DNA from: Psychrobacillus sp040274765
Lineage (GTDB): Bacteria > Bacillota > Bacilli > Bacillales_A > Planococcaceae
Length of the DNA: 64,000 bases
Assembly: GCA_040274765.1 (NCBI GenBank)
Contig: JBEMAY010000008.1
Span: 1-64,000 of the forward strand
Direction: 5' to 3'
Shown: positions 52,301 to 59,777 of the stretch, piece by piece
How the letters are laid out: the number at the start of each line of letters is the position of its first letter
Numbering within the stretch: position 1 is the stretch's first letter
Program-made: the position numbers and the translations under genes
The notes under the pieces: model-generated
What the model was told of the DNA's origin: nothing
The model's input: the letters and a program-made list of their open reading frames with translations, nothing else
Databases searched by the model: none

Positions 52301-52467
52301 TTATGAATGAGCAAGATGGTATGCAAGATACGTTTCCTTCCATGGAAGGAAATGTTTTGCCAAAGCTAAGTAGCTTTACTTGGGATAAGTGGGATTTACC
52401 TGAATATGAGGAGCGGTTGAAAAACTCCTATACTATTGTTCAGGACCTATTTGGTCGATATAAATAA
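49345..52467 (+). CDS. membrane-anchored clan-A glycoside hydrolase-like protein
   Basis: A 1040-residue extracytoplasmic protein held by one N-terminal helix (FYLVCIAILCMLLLPIILWFI). Residues about 35-330 form an amidotransferase/Rossmann-like domain with DVIYLADTYG. Residues about 380-770 look like a TIM-barrel hydrolase related to families 2, 5 or 39: TIKGVNIGMGKPGYFPGE, MHANMVRVYTLHPPGFYNAL, a possible acid/base Glu in GWVLGIEWYP and nucleophile Glu in ILIAEFGVP. A carbohydrate-binding, DOMON/CBM9-like domain (IRVDGKTEEWKG ... LYIRLDYD) ends the chain. Starts are close: GTG 49339 overlaps the previous stop, ATG 49345 is better spaced. It would trim or modify the exported polymer, as hydrolases do in other exopolysaccharide operons. 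Confidence 0.78.
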   Translation: MKRFYLVCIAILCMLLLPIILWFIEPNKKMSIAIIDKTVTDDSYREHLGLTWLLNYLKYSKDDEKYDASSDYYGLTPNNKEKMRPLPDDYSNYDVIYLADTYGVHEGSSENEGGLEQEEWNNILKRLNDQEESLLIAEFNTFAYPTEPPVRESVEYYLGLHWTGWTGRYFEDLNPTSNEEIPNWVIDSVEDWSYTGEGFVLVNDDNDVIVLESDQHFGEKGIQVSFTKAGKAKFDLEKSVDYNYWFDIVVPQEGTEVLANYQWDLNEKGKSLLEEFSIPTEFAAVLEREQSNSSSYYFAGDFNDVAKVPAFYQLKGLANIYKFAERFADNAFYWSTYVPMMKVILEDFDTSEGTDMEDGLGYNARVQGETFEVYENNQWKPLTIKGVNIGMGKPGYFPGEAAITEDEYYRWFVQIGEMHANMVRVYTLHPPGFYNALKRYNEEHENKIYVLHGVWINEEKLEESLDAFEEENLKDFQTEMKTIVDVIHGNKLVKERAGHASGVYTADVSEYVAGWVLGIEWYPYMVLNTNEKHSSIGEYDGSYFETKGARPFEYWLAEQMDTIVKYEKESYNWVRPMSFTNWVTTDILEHPAEPAEQEDLVGVDPNVIYTKNEMKLTEQFASYHVYPYYPDFFNYEESYQTFVDHRGEFNSYAAYLKELHDAHRMPILIAEFGVPGSRGLTHKNPFGWNQGFHSEEEQGKIISRLFEDIMAEKLLGGLVFTWQDEWFKRTWNTVDYDNPDRRPYWSNAQTNEQQFGLLSFDRHKIRVDGKTEEWKGKPIYEKKDGGMRSLYVDQDERYLYIRLDYDPSFTGYPLILLDVVPNQGNTKFEGVPNISFTNGIDFIVNLKASESRLLVDQYYDFFTYQYGHVLNLLKPKPATPSLDSGKFVKEQYALNKELYLPQQKTTLPFESYEAGKLKKGNGNPDANDDYNSLADYYIADGSIELRIPWLLIRAKDPSQKEFMGDLYKDGIKASKFVDEIYIGALLMNEQDGMQDTFPSMEGNVLPKLSSFTWDKWDLPEYEERLKNSYTIVQDLFGRYK

Positions 52468-52473
52468 ATTGTT

Positions 52474-52506
52474 GGCGAGAATGTTTTATGGCATTCTCGC
52501 CTTTTT
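52474..52506. terminator. terminator of the polysaccharide operon
   Basis: GGCGAGAATG (52474-52483) pairs with CATTCTCGCC (52492-52501), then TTTTT. It lies between the operon and the convergent permease gene. Confidence 0.92.
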
Positions 52507-52518
52507 ATTGCAACTAAT

Positions 52519-53556
52519 TTATTCAAAATCGAGCTTGTAATCCTGGGCTTTAATCATTTTAAGTTTACGTGAGAATAAGTATATCAATCCTACATTTAAT
52601 GCAATCGGAAGAATCAGAAAGGTACTCAGCATAATAGTTATATTCTTTATGCTCCAACCACCCTCTGCTAGGTTGATATAATTTAAAGGTCCAACAAGTC
52701 CAGATAATCCAAATCCTGCGCTCATCGGAGTGCCTTGTATATTTAAAACCCCAGCTAATCCACCTAAGATAGCAGCGGAAATAACCATTGGAAAGACGAT
52801 TTTAGGCTTCATAAAGAAGTTCCGCATTTGTATTTTGGGAGAACCTAACACATGCGCTAACGCAGTACCTAAATTATTTGCTTTGTAGCTTGCAATTGCC
52901 AATCCGACCCCAGTTGCTACGATCCCTAAGTTGGCTGCACCTGAACCAATCCCAGAGAGCATGATTACAGTAGCAACTCCAACTGTGGAAATAGGTGATA
53001 AAATAATCAAACAAAAGGCAACAGCAATTACGGCACCCATTACCACTGGTTGTAAGGTAGTAAGATAAGCAATTCCTTCACCTAATAAGCCAGTTGATTT
53101 CTTCATAAAGGGTAAAAGAAGATAACCAACCATTCCAGGAATCATAATTGTCAATGTAGGGATAAGAAGAATTGCGTAGGCTTTTAGTTTATCCCCAATC
53201 ATTTTCACAAACAAAACGGCTAGAGCTGCGGTGATCCCCGTGTTTAGAACAACCCCAATCCCGTTTAATGCAAATAGTCCATCTGCTGTTTTCATAACTG
53301 CACCACTACCAACCATAGCCGCTAACCCGACGCTAGCTGTCTGAATAGGAGTTAGTTTAAAAGTAATACCTACCATAATCCCGATCAAAATAGAAAGCAT
53401 ACTCATTAAATAAACGGTTATATCGAATAATGGCTGTAAAACAGGAAAATGTGGTATTAATAGTTTTAATACCTCACCAAGTAAAGCATTTGGTATGAGA
53501 GCTACAACAATTCCAATGCTCATCCCCGTGAGTAGCTTACTTATAAATTCTTTCAT
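52519..53556 (-). CDS. PTS EIIC-like membrane permease
   Basis: A 345-residue, roughly ten-helix membrane protein resembling the EIIC_2 group of PTS sugar transporter subunits (stretches GMSIGIVVALIPNALLGEVLKLL, STVGVATVIMLSGIGSGAANLGIVATGVGLAIASYKANN and PMSAGFGLSGLVGPLNYINL). These proteins often stand alone without EIIA or EIIB domains, so their coupling to the phosphotransferase system and their substrate are uncertain. It has its own strong sigma-A promoter with an inverted repeat (53591-53642). GGAGG precedes the ATG. Single gene. Confidence 0.82.
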   Translation of the reverse strand: MKEFISKLLTGMSIGIVVALIPNALLGEVLKLLIPHFPVLQPLFDITVYLMSMLSILIGIMVGITFKLTPIQTASVGLAAMVGSGAVMKTADGLFALNGIGVVLNTGITAALAVLFVKMIGDKLKAYAILLIPTLTIMIPGMVGYLLLPFMKKSTGLLGEGIAYLTTLQPVVMGAVIAVAFCLIILSPISTVGVATVIMLSGIGSGAANLGIVATGVGLAIASYKANNLGTALAHVLGSPKIQMRNFFMKPKIVFPMVISAAILGGLAGVLNIQGTPMSAGFGLSGLVGPLNYINLAEGGWSIKNITIMLSTFLILPIALNVGLIYLFSRKLKMIKAQDYKLDFE

Positions 53557-53590
53557 TTTTCTTTCCTCCTATCCTTACAGATTGGTGTTA

Positions 53591-53642
53591 ATTATAAAAA
53601 CTATTCAGAATTGGGTCAATACACTTTATCGCTTTAAAGTGT
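53591..53642 (-). promoter_or_regulatory. sigma-A promoter with inverted-repeat operator
   Basis: On the - strand TTGACC (53619-53614), 17 bp, TATAAT (53596-53591). Immediately upstream is the inverted repeat ACACTTTA/TAAAGTGT (53621-53628 and 53635-53642, 6-bp spacer). The promoter is near-consensus, so the repeat touching the -35 is a good operator candidate. No regulator gene is adjacent. Confidence 0.8.
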
Positions 53643-53703
53643 TATATAACAAAAGTTAATCATAATATTGCTATTATTTAATAATAAATTGATATTTATA
53701 TTT

Positions 53704-53734
53704 AAAAATCTCCTAAACAGATGTTTAGGAGATT
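53704..53734 (-). terminator. terminator of the metallophosphoesterase gene
   Basis: AATCTCCTAAACA (53707-53719) pairs perfectly with TGTTTAGGAGATT (53722-53734). A T run follows on the - strand. Confidence 0.85.
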
Positions 53735-53741
53735 AATTTCT

Positions 53742-54479
53742 TTATTGATCTACATAAAACAATTTAAAAAGAATTTCTCTTTGGGGAACTTCTAATGCTT
53801 CGAATTTTTTCAGAAAAGCTTTTTTGTCGTATTTTACATGATGAATTGATATAGATGGCTCGTTAGAAGAAACATCAATAATTGCATAAGGAGCCGTAGT
53901 TCCTTTTGATACACCTAGCGCACCTGGATTTAAATATATTTGTTTATCATTTGAGAAAAGATGCTGTGGATGATGATGACCAAAGCAGATAATATCAGCA
54001 GGATAGGAAGAATACATTTTTTCCATATTTTCTAAAGAGCCTTCTAAAATACTATAAAAAGGTTCGTCTTTAATATGAGCAGATCTTTTTTCTGCTTCGA
54101 TATGGTAATGGATTCCGAAAATACGGATATCATTTATTACTTTTTCTAAAACTCGAGGAAGACTAGTAAGCCTTTCAGCATTTCTATGACTCAGCTGGTT
54201 TGCAATCCATAGATGGTGTTCAAACGTATGGCTATAGCTTTCAGGATGACCTTCTCCTTTTTTGAGTGAAAGTATGGCTTCATCGTGGTTGCCAGTAATC
54301 ATTTGGATATCTGTACGAGAAAATAATAAATCCAATACTTCGTTTGTGTCAGGGCCCATGGCGATCATATCACCAAGGCACCATATTACATCAATAACTT
54401 GTTTTGTATCGATATCATTTAATACTGCTCTCAAGGCAAGCTCATTTCCATGGATGTCGGTTATTACAGCAATTTTCAT
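53742..54479 (-). CDS. YfcE/MJ0936-like metallophosphoesterase
   Basis: A 245-residue cytoplasmic phosphoesterase of the calcineurin-like class. Metal-binding motifs are visible in order: AVITDIHGN (DxH), WCLGDMIAMGP (GD), TGNHDEA (GNHD), a middle His (FGIHYH), and CFGHHHPQ with NPGALGV near the end. The substrate is unknown; relatives act on phosphodiesters or phosphoproteins. Reading down the - strand the gene starts at 54479 and is followed by a perfect terminator. Not linked to its neighbours by operon structure. Confidence 0.86.
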   Translation of the reverse strand: MKIAVITDIHGNELALRAVLNDIDTKQVIDVIWCLGDMIAMGPDTNEVLDLLFSRTDIQMITGNHDEAILSLKKGEGHPESYSHTFEHHLWIANQLSHRNAERLTSLPRVLEKVINDIRIFGIHYHIEAEKRSAHIKDEPFYSILEGSLENMEKMYSSYPADIICFGHHHPQHLFSNDKQIYLNPGALGVSKGTTAPYAIIDVSSNEPSISIHHVKYDKKAFLKKFEALEVPQREILFKLFYVDQ

Positions 54480-54673
54480 AGCTATTATCTCCTATATAAA
54501 AATAGATTTTTGCTTCTTTTTTATTATACCAAATGGTTGGAAAAGGAAATTTTACACGGATAAAAAATATATTAAATTGAATCCAAATAGGTAACGAAAA
54601 CGTGTTAAAATGAGTATATTCCAAAAATTTACTGAATATTTAAGTAATGTAATTGCGAAGGAGGTATTGCTCA

Positions 54674-55789
54674 TTGAAATCTAAATTGATCATTTTAGGA
54701 GTAAGCCACTCGTATCCGCTTGCTTCTAAAGAGTGTCAGCCAGCCGTTTATCGTGCATTCTTTGATAGAGTTGATCCAGATTTAATAGGGATTCAAAGAA
54801 CTCCTGATAAATATGCACGAATGGATTTACAGGAATATGCTTACGAACAAAAAGAAATAATAATTCCTTATGCACTTCAAAAAGGCGTGCCTATTTTTCC
54901 ATTTGATTGGAATGCTTCCTCAAATGAACAACAACTAGCATTTGGTGTAAATGATAGCGATCAGCCAGCCTTTTTTAGAGGAGAAAACTCCCTCAAGAAA
55001 TTCGCTTTTTTCTCTAATTTACAGGAAGATTTCTTTTACTCTGAACGAAAAGAAGTAATAAAACAAAATAATGACTGGATACAAACGAAACTATCAGGGG
55101 AAAAAGATTTTGCGAGACGACTATTCCAGTACAGAACCTATATGCAGGCGATGAGTATTAAGGCAATGGCTGAGGAACATCAAGGAAAAACTATATTAGT
55201 AATAGTTGAGCATAGGCATAAGGTGGATATAGAAAGTATATTGGCTAATAGCTCTTTCATGGAAATTATACAGCCTTCTAAATTTGGTTATCCAACTGAT
55301 CAAGAAATTTGGAAGCATCAAGAAATTAAAGACGCTTATGCAATATGTTCTTTTAATATACTAGGTTTGCAGGCTAATCATGAAATAGATATGCATTGGG
55401 TAGAAAAAAACCTAGATATGCTAAGAGAACATGATTATACAAGCGAAGTAAAGCTGTTAGAAGTTAAGCTAGAGCTTTTAAAGGGAACCATCACGGATGC
55501 CGAAGCTATAAAAAGATATATTGAGCTAGAGAAGGGGTTAAACTACTACCAACGATTTACCTATACTGGTGTAAAAGATAAATCTAGAATTGACTCTTAT
55601 TTTGATCCTTTTGGAAATTTATCTGTAAAAAACAGATTAAGAGTTGAACTTGGTAAGAGCTTTTATAATATAAAGCAGCAAGACAAGGTTCAAGTTCTGA
55701 AAGAAGAAATACTTAGTATGAGTAGCTTAACGATCTTCCAAGAAAAGCAGCTTGAAGCCTATTGGAATACGTATATTTCCACGGTTTAA
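54674..55789 (+). CDS. uncharacterised protein, possibly TraB/ChaN-like
   Basis: A 371-residue soluble protein. The N-terminus (KLIILGVSHSYPLASKE, then RVDPDLIGIQRTPDKYAR and GVPIFPFDW) is reminiscent of TraB/ChaN-type domains that begin with a conserved His and have a PD-acidic segment, but the resemblance is weak. A central strand reads ILVIVEHRHK. The C-terminal third is helical. Start TTG 54674 is 9 bp after AAGGAGG; TTG 54653 lies upstream of that site. The next gene starts 30 bp downstream, so the two are probably co-transcribed. No function is claimed. Confidence 0.6.
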   Translation: MKSKLIILGVSHSYPLASKECQPAVYRAFFDRVDPDLIGIQRTPDKYARMDLQEYAYEQKEIIIPYALQKGVPIFPFDWNASSNEQQLAFGVNDSDQPAFFRGENSLKKFAFFSNLQEDFFYSERKEVIKQNNDWIQTKLSGEKDFARRLFQYRTYMQAMSIKAMAEEHQGKTILVIVEHRHKVDIESILANSSFMEIIQPSKFGYPTDQEIWKHQEIKDAYAICSFNILGLQANHEIDMHWVEKNLDMLREHDYTSEVKLLEVKLELLKGTITDAEAIKRYIELEKGLNYYQRFTYTGVKDKSRIDSYFDPFGNLSVKNRLRVELGKSFYNIKQQDKVQVLKEEILSMSSLTIFQEKQLEAYWNTYISTV

Positions 55790-55818
55790 AAGTAAAAAAA
55801 TGGAGGACGATGTAATGT

Positions 55819-56454
55819 ATGTTTAACTCACCTCAGCAAATAGAAGAAATCAAAGAACATCTGCAACAAATCAACCATATGTTTCATAAGATTAATGGCT
55901 ATGTAAATCTAGATATTTTCTCTTTTGAGCAATTAAACAAACACCAATTGGGCTACAGTGTAGACTTAGAAGGAAACTCTCTTATAACTGATGAAGAAGG
56001 ATCTTGGAAAAGAAGCTGGGTCGTGATAGCCCATGATACATTGTGTGGTGACCCTATCATTGTAGATTTAAATGAAGAAGGCTATCCTGTATCTATACTA
56101 ATGCATGGATTAGGAAGCTGGGGAGCAGGCAGTTTCCTATCTAATTCAATGAGCTCCTTTGCAAATAGCCTAATAGAGGTAACCAATTTCCTAGACAAAA
56201 AAGATAAAAAAATAATCGGTAAAAAAGATCTTGAAGCCATGCTAAACAAAATAGTAGTCGATAGTAATGGTTATGCAGATTATGATACATGGGAGTCTTT
56301 ATTGAACCCATTGTTTGAATTTATCGTAGATAATGAAAATACTAGGAAGCACAAAGTCAGGAACATGAAAAAAGAAGGTAAAAAAATTAGAGAAATCTCC
56401 TCCTACTTAGATATTTCCTCTAAAGATGTATATGACTACTTAAAACAGGAATAA
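55819..56454 (+). CDS. SMI1/KNR4-like (SUKH) protein with C-terminal HTH-like tail
   Basis: A 211-residue protein. The middle (HQLGYSVDLEGNSLITDEEGSWKRSWVVIAHDTLCGDPIIVDL, then SWGAGSFLSNSMSSFANSLI) fits the SUKH/SMI1 fold, in which a substrate-like pocket follows VIAxDxxGDPIxVD. Such proteins often serve as immunity or binding modules, but no toxin gene is nearby. The last 40 residues (KVRNMKKEGKKIREISSYLDISSKDVYDYLKQE) look like a helix-turn-helix. The start is odd: GGAGG at 55802 is 12 bp away from ATG 55819, and a nearer ATG at 55815 opens a three-codon frame that overlaps it. Confidence 0.72.
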   Translation: MFNSPQQIEEIKEHLQQINHMFHKINGYVNLDIFSFEQLNKHQLGYSVDLEGNSLITDEEGSWKRSWVVIAHDTLCGDPIIVDLNEEGYPVSILMHGLGSWGAGSFLSNSMSSFANSLIEVTNFLDKKDKKIIGKKDLEAMLNKIVVDSNGYADYDTWESLLNPLFEFIVDNENTRKHKVRNMKKEGKKIREISSYLDISSKDVYDYLKQE

Positions 56455-56536
56455 TGATTAAATTGCTTTACTAAAGAGGCATTATCCTTCTAATGTTTGA
56501 GAAAATATATCACTATCGAAAAGGGAAAATAAATAA

Positions 56537-56571
56537 GAGGATGGTCTCAGGAAATTAGGAAGACCATCCTC
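56537..56571. terminator. bidirectional terminator
   Basis: GAGGATGGTCT (56537-56547) pairs with AGACCATCCTC (56561-56571), with an inner AGGAA/TTAGG-like loop stem, between convergent genes. The T tracts are modest. Confidence 0.7.
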
Positions 56572-56599
56572 AATTTGTGCATATATATTGTTCGCTAAG

Positions 56600-57286
56600 T
56601 TATTTCACATTTTCAGAATTCGAAACAGGCTTACGTTTATGTTTGATGAGTTTTATAACGTAATAAAGAGCAATAGTCACAAAAATAATACCTAGGATCA
56701 AATATTCATCTAAATCAGAAGATAAAATGCCTGCAGGGATCAATGCAAGTATAAAGAAGTATATGAAGTTACCGATAGTAGTAGCAACTGTGAAAGGCAA
56801 AATTCGTATCGTACTAAGCCCACCTAAAATATTGACGAGGCTCGTTGGGACGAAAGGAAAAAGTCTTGCTTGGAATACGTAAGCAAAGCCGTTTACATCT
56901 ACTTTTTCAATTATTTTCGCATCAAATTTATGAATAATCATGCTTTGGAATATGTAGCGAACTCCATAAAAGACGATAATAGAAGCGAGAACACTAGTGA
57001 ACCAGCTCCATAAAAAGCCATTTATAAAACCAAACAAAGCAATATTTATAGTAATAACTAATATTAGCGGAAAAACGGTAAATGAATTTTGTATCAGCAT
57101 GACTAATGCCATAAAAAACAAAGCATAGGCGATATTTTTATCTAGAAATGCTTGGGCTTTATCTACATCTCCATCTAAAAGGATACTAATTAGGTCTTGG
57201 TTAATTAAGAAAAAGAATAGGAGGAACAGAAATCCACCGATTAAGATCCATTGCTTTTTGGAGAGCGTAGTTTTCTTTTTTTTCAT
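56600..57286 (-). CDS. TVP38/TMEM64-family membrane protein
   Basis: A 228-residue integral membrane protein of the DedA/VTT superfamily, with a Lys-rich N-terminus and about six hydrophobic segments. Family marks are the ALFGFINGFLWSWFTSVLASIIVFYGVRYIF segment, ARLFPFVPTSLVNILGGLSTIRILPFTVATTIGNFIYFF and a basic C-terminus. VTT proteins act as lipid scramblases or in lipid-carrier transport; the task here is unknown. Reading down from 57286. Single gene. Confidence 0.85.
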   Translation of the reverse strand: MKKKKTTLSKKQWILIGGFLFLLFFFLINQDLISILLDGDVDKAQAFLDKNIAYALFFMALVMLIQNSFTVFPLILVITINIALFGFINGFLWSWFTSVLASIIVFYGVRYIFQSMIIHKFDAKIIEKVDVNGFAYVFQARLFPFVPTSLVNILGGLSTIRILPFTVATTIGNFIYFFILALIPAGILSSDLDEYLILGIIFVTIALYYVIKLIKHKRKPVSNSENVK

Positions 57287-57414
57287 AACTCACCTGTTCT
57301 TTCTAACTCAAAGTGCTGATCATTTTATTCTTTCATCGTATCATTCTTTGCCTATTCTCAACACTTTGATGCATCGTTATTTTACTATAATTATAATAAA
57401 GTGGAGGTTATTTA

Positions 57415-58152
57415 ATGTCTCATAAAGGGTTTAATGTCTACAATCAAGAACAATTTTTTACAAATTACTTTAAGAGAAGAGACCGTTCGGACAGCCCGAA
57501 TAATGCGATAGAAGGACCGATGATATTTGAATTGCTAAGAGACATCAAAGGCAAGTCGATACTAGATTTAGGTTGTGGTGATGGCTCATTTGGTAAGGAT
57601 TTACTACAGAATGGAGCTACAGAATATATAGGCGTGGAAGGCTCTGAGAAAATGGTGGAGGCAGCCAAAGCAAATTTAAAGACGTTAAATGGTGAGGTGA
57701 TTAAGGATACAATGGAGTCCTATCCTTACCCTGACAAAGTGTACGACATAGTGACCTCCAGGTTTGCTATACATTATGTGTCGGATATAAATCAGTTATT
57801 CCGATCTGTACATAAAAGTTTAAAAGACGATGGGAAATTCATATTTAGTGTCCAGCACCCTCTCACGACCTCTTCCTTTTTGAGCAAGCAATCGGGAGAG
57901 AAACGTGAGAATTGGATTGTGGACAACTATTTTTTAGATGGTGAAAGAGAAGAACCTTGGATTGATCACATAGTTGTAAAATTTCACCGTACAATTGAAC
58001 AATACTTTACAGCATTACGAAACGCAGGCTTTACTATCTTAGAATTGCGTGAAGGTAATCCTAAACGACAACACTTTTCTAGTGAAGAAGAATTTAAACG
58101 AAGACAAAGGATTCCTGTAGTCTTAGCCTTTGCCTGTGAGAAAAGTAAATAG
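57415..58152 (+). CDS. class I SAM-dependent methyltransferase
   Basis: A 245-residue methyltransferase with the SAM-binding motif I ILDLGCGDGSFGKDLLQ (about 45-60), acidic post-motif YIGVEGSEKMVE and motif IV in DIVTSRFAIHYVSDI. The C-terminal part shows HPLTTSSF and TILELREGNPKRQHF, as in small-molecule methyltransferases of the UbiE/COQ5-like group. Substrate unknown. TGGAGG precedes ATG 57415. Single gene convergent with the MFS gene. Confidence 0.86.
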   Translation: MSHKGFNVYNQEQFFTNYFKRRDRSDSPNNAIEGPMIFELLRDIKGKSILDLGCGDGSFGKDLLQNGATEYIGVEGSEKMVEAAKANLKTLNGEVIKDTMESYPYPDKVYDIVTSRFAIHYVSDINQLFRSVHKSLKDDGKFIFSVQHPLTTSSFLSKQSGEKRENWIVDNYFLDGEREEPWIDHIVVKFHRTIEQYFTALRNAGFTILELREGNPKRQHFSSEEEFKRRQRIPVVLAFACEKSK

Positions 58153-58202
58153 TTAAATGGTTTCCACACCTCGTGTGTTAGATATTTTCCATGCAATAAA
58201 GA

Positions 58203-59354
58203 TTAAATAGCAAGAGCCAAGTAGCATGAGAAGGGAGCCCCAATGACCACTACTTTGACGGATACCGAGCTAGCAACTAGTCCGAATAGAAGAACCACTA
58301 TTATTTGAACAAAACTAGAAATCATCTCATACAAACTAGTGATGCGTCCCATCATATTAGAATGAATATGGGACTGGATGAATGTCATAAACCCAGTATT
58401 GGCTACAGAAAGACTAAATGATAATGCGAAAAATCCAATACTTGCTGCAAAATAAGAAGTGGAAAGACTATAAACAAAATATCCACTTGCTACAAAAAAT
58501 GTTCCTAGACCCATCATCGCTTTAGGCGAAAGAAACCTTACCAACAAATTTGTACATATTGCGCCTAGTAAAAATCCCAGCCCAGCTATACTGACAAGGG
58601 ACCCATAAGCAGCATCTGTTAACAATAGAACCTCTTTGGCAAAAGCCACTTCTGTGGAATCTAATGCTGCAGTTACTAGCATAGTTCCTTGGAATGTCAT
58701 ATAAATAAAGAAAAAGGATAAGTACTTTTTGCTGAAGCTCCAAACAACATACCAATCTTCTCGCACCTCCTTTATGTGGAGGTGTTTTTTCGTTTCAGGA
58801 ATAGTATTGAGTATATTAGGCAGGAATATAGTCCATACACCGCAGCAAATAAATATTATTACATTGATCATCAATGAAAATTCAAGTGGTGCTAGCATAA
58901 ATAATATACCTGCTAGAAAAGGTCCTGTCACAAAGGCACCGGAATGAACAAAGGTTAACACAGCATTAAACTTGTTTCGATCTTCTTCTGGTAACAATAA
59001 AGTCATATAAGTAAATGAGCTTGTTTCAAACATAGCACCAGCCATTTGTATAAATAACACCAACAAATAGATAACCCATAAGGAATCTATAAAAAGCAAG
59101 GAGCCTACGAGAATAGCCCGGACTATGTCTAAAAAAATCATCAAATGTTTAGTAGAAATACGGTCAATCATACTTCCAGCCCATGGTCCAATTAACATAC
59201 TAGCGAAGGGTTTAATTATATATAATCCAGTTACAGCCAATACAGACCCTGTTTTGTCCAATATTATTAGGTTAAGGGCAAGTAAATAAATCCAACCTCC
59301 AATGTTTGCTAGTCCCACCCCTAAATAAAGTGTTCTTACTTTCCGATTACTCAT
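58203..59354 (-). CDS. T-box-controlled MFS transporter
   Basis: A 383-residue carrier of the MFS_3 (macrolide-efflux-like) type with about 11-12 membrane segments: LALNLIILDKTGSVLAVTGLYIIKPFASMLIGPWAGSMIDR at the start, FETSSFTYMTLLLPEEDRNKFNA in the middle, and SVANTGFMTFIQSHIHSNMMGRITSLYEMI late. The C-terminus is slightly shorter than the usual 400-420. The gene is preceded by a complete T-box leader with terminator, so expression should rise when a particular tRNA is uncharged. This argues that it moves an amino acid or a derived compound and is not a plain drug pump. GGGAGGA precedes the ATG. The specific solute is not known. Confidence 0.85.
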   Translation of the reverse strand: MSNRKVRTLYLGVGLANIGGWIYLLALNLIILDKTGSVLAVTGLYIIKPFASMLIGPWAGSMIDRISTKHLMIFLDIVRAILVGSLLFIDSLWVIYLLVLFIQMAGAMFETSSFTYMTLLLPEEDRNKFNAVLTFVHSGAFVTGPFLAGILFMLAPLEFSLMINVIIFICCGVWTIFLPNILNTIPETKKHLHIKEVREDWYVVWSFSKKYLSFFFIYMTFQGTMLVTAALDSTEVAFAKEVLLLTDAAYGSLVSIAGLGFLLGAICTNLLVRFLSPKAMMGLGTFFVASGYFVYSLSTSYFAASIGFFALSFSLSVANTGFMTFIQSHIHSNMMGRITSLYEMISSFVQIIVVLLFGLVASSVSVKVVVIGAPFSCYLALAI

Positions 59355-59386
59355 TTATATTCCTCCCGACATGTTATTTACTACAA

Positions 59387-59672
59387 ATAAAAAAATCCCA
59401 CCCCCAAGACGATTGTCTTGGGGACGAGATTAACATGTCGTGGTGCCACCCCAGTTTGCCCCATTGTCACCAAAGGAGCCTTTTCAAGTACGGCATATAA
59501 TATGCTTATACTTTAGCTCTATAACAGGAGCACCTGTCACATCATACCTCGGTTTTATACGAGTCCTATGTGATGCTGGCTTGTTTCAGTAATTCCTTCT
59601 TCATCCCTTTTCAGCTGCCAGGACTCTCTTTAGAAGACTATAAATTACTTACTCTTCTCTTCATCGCATTTA
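59387..59672 (-). promoter_or_regulatory. T-box riboswitch leader
   Basis: Read on the - strand. Stem I has a base pairing ATG-C-GATG with CATC-A-CAT, the AGTA loop-E segment, GTAATT/AATTAC, the AGAGAG motif and the GCTG loop (AGAGAGTCCTGGCAGCTGAAAAGG). The T-box GGGTGGCACCACG is at 59453-59439, followed by CGTCCCC for the antiterminator and a terminator CCCCAAGAC/GTCTTGGGG with TTTTTTT. The variable base in TGGC implies a G73 tRNA. The specifier is read as CAA (Gln; 59583-59581) or, one register off, AAC (Asn); both tRNAs normally carry G73. An extended -10 TGGTATGAT lies upstream. Confidence 0.93.
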
Positions 59673-59777
59673 ATTTACAATATCATACCATATATTTGGT
59701 TAATTTCTAGCTTGGCATATAAAATAGAATAAAAATAATTTAGATTACTCAAACTTTAAATGAGAGGAGTGCATTTA

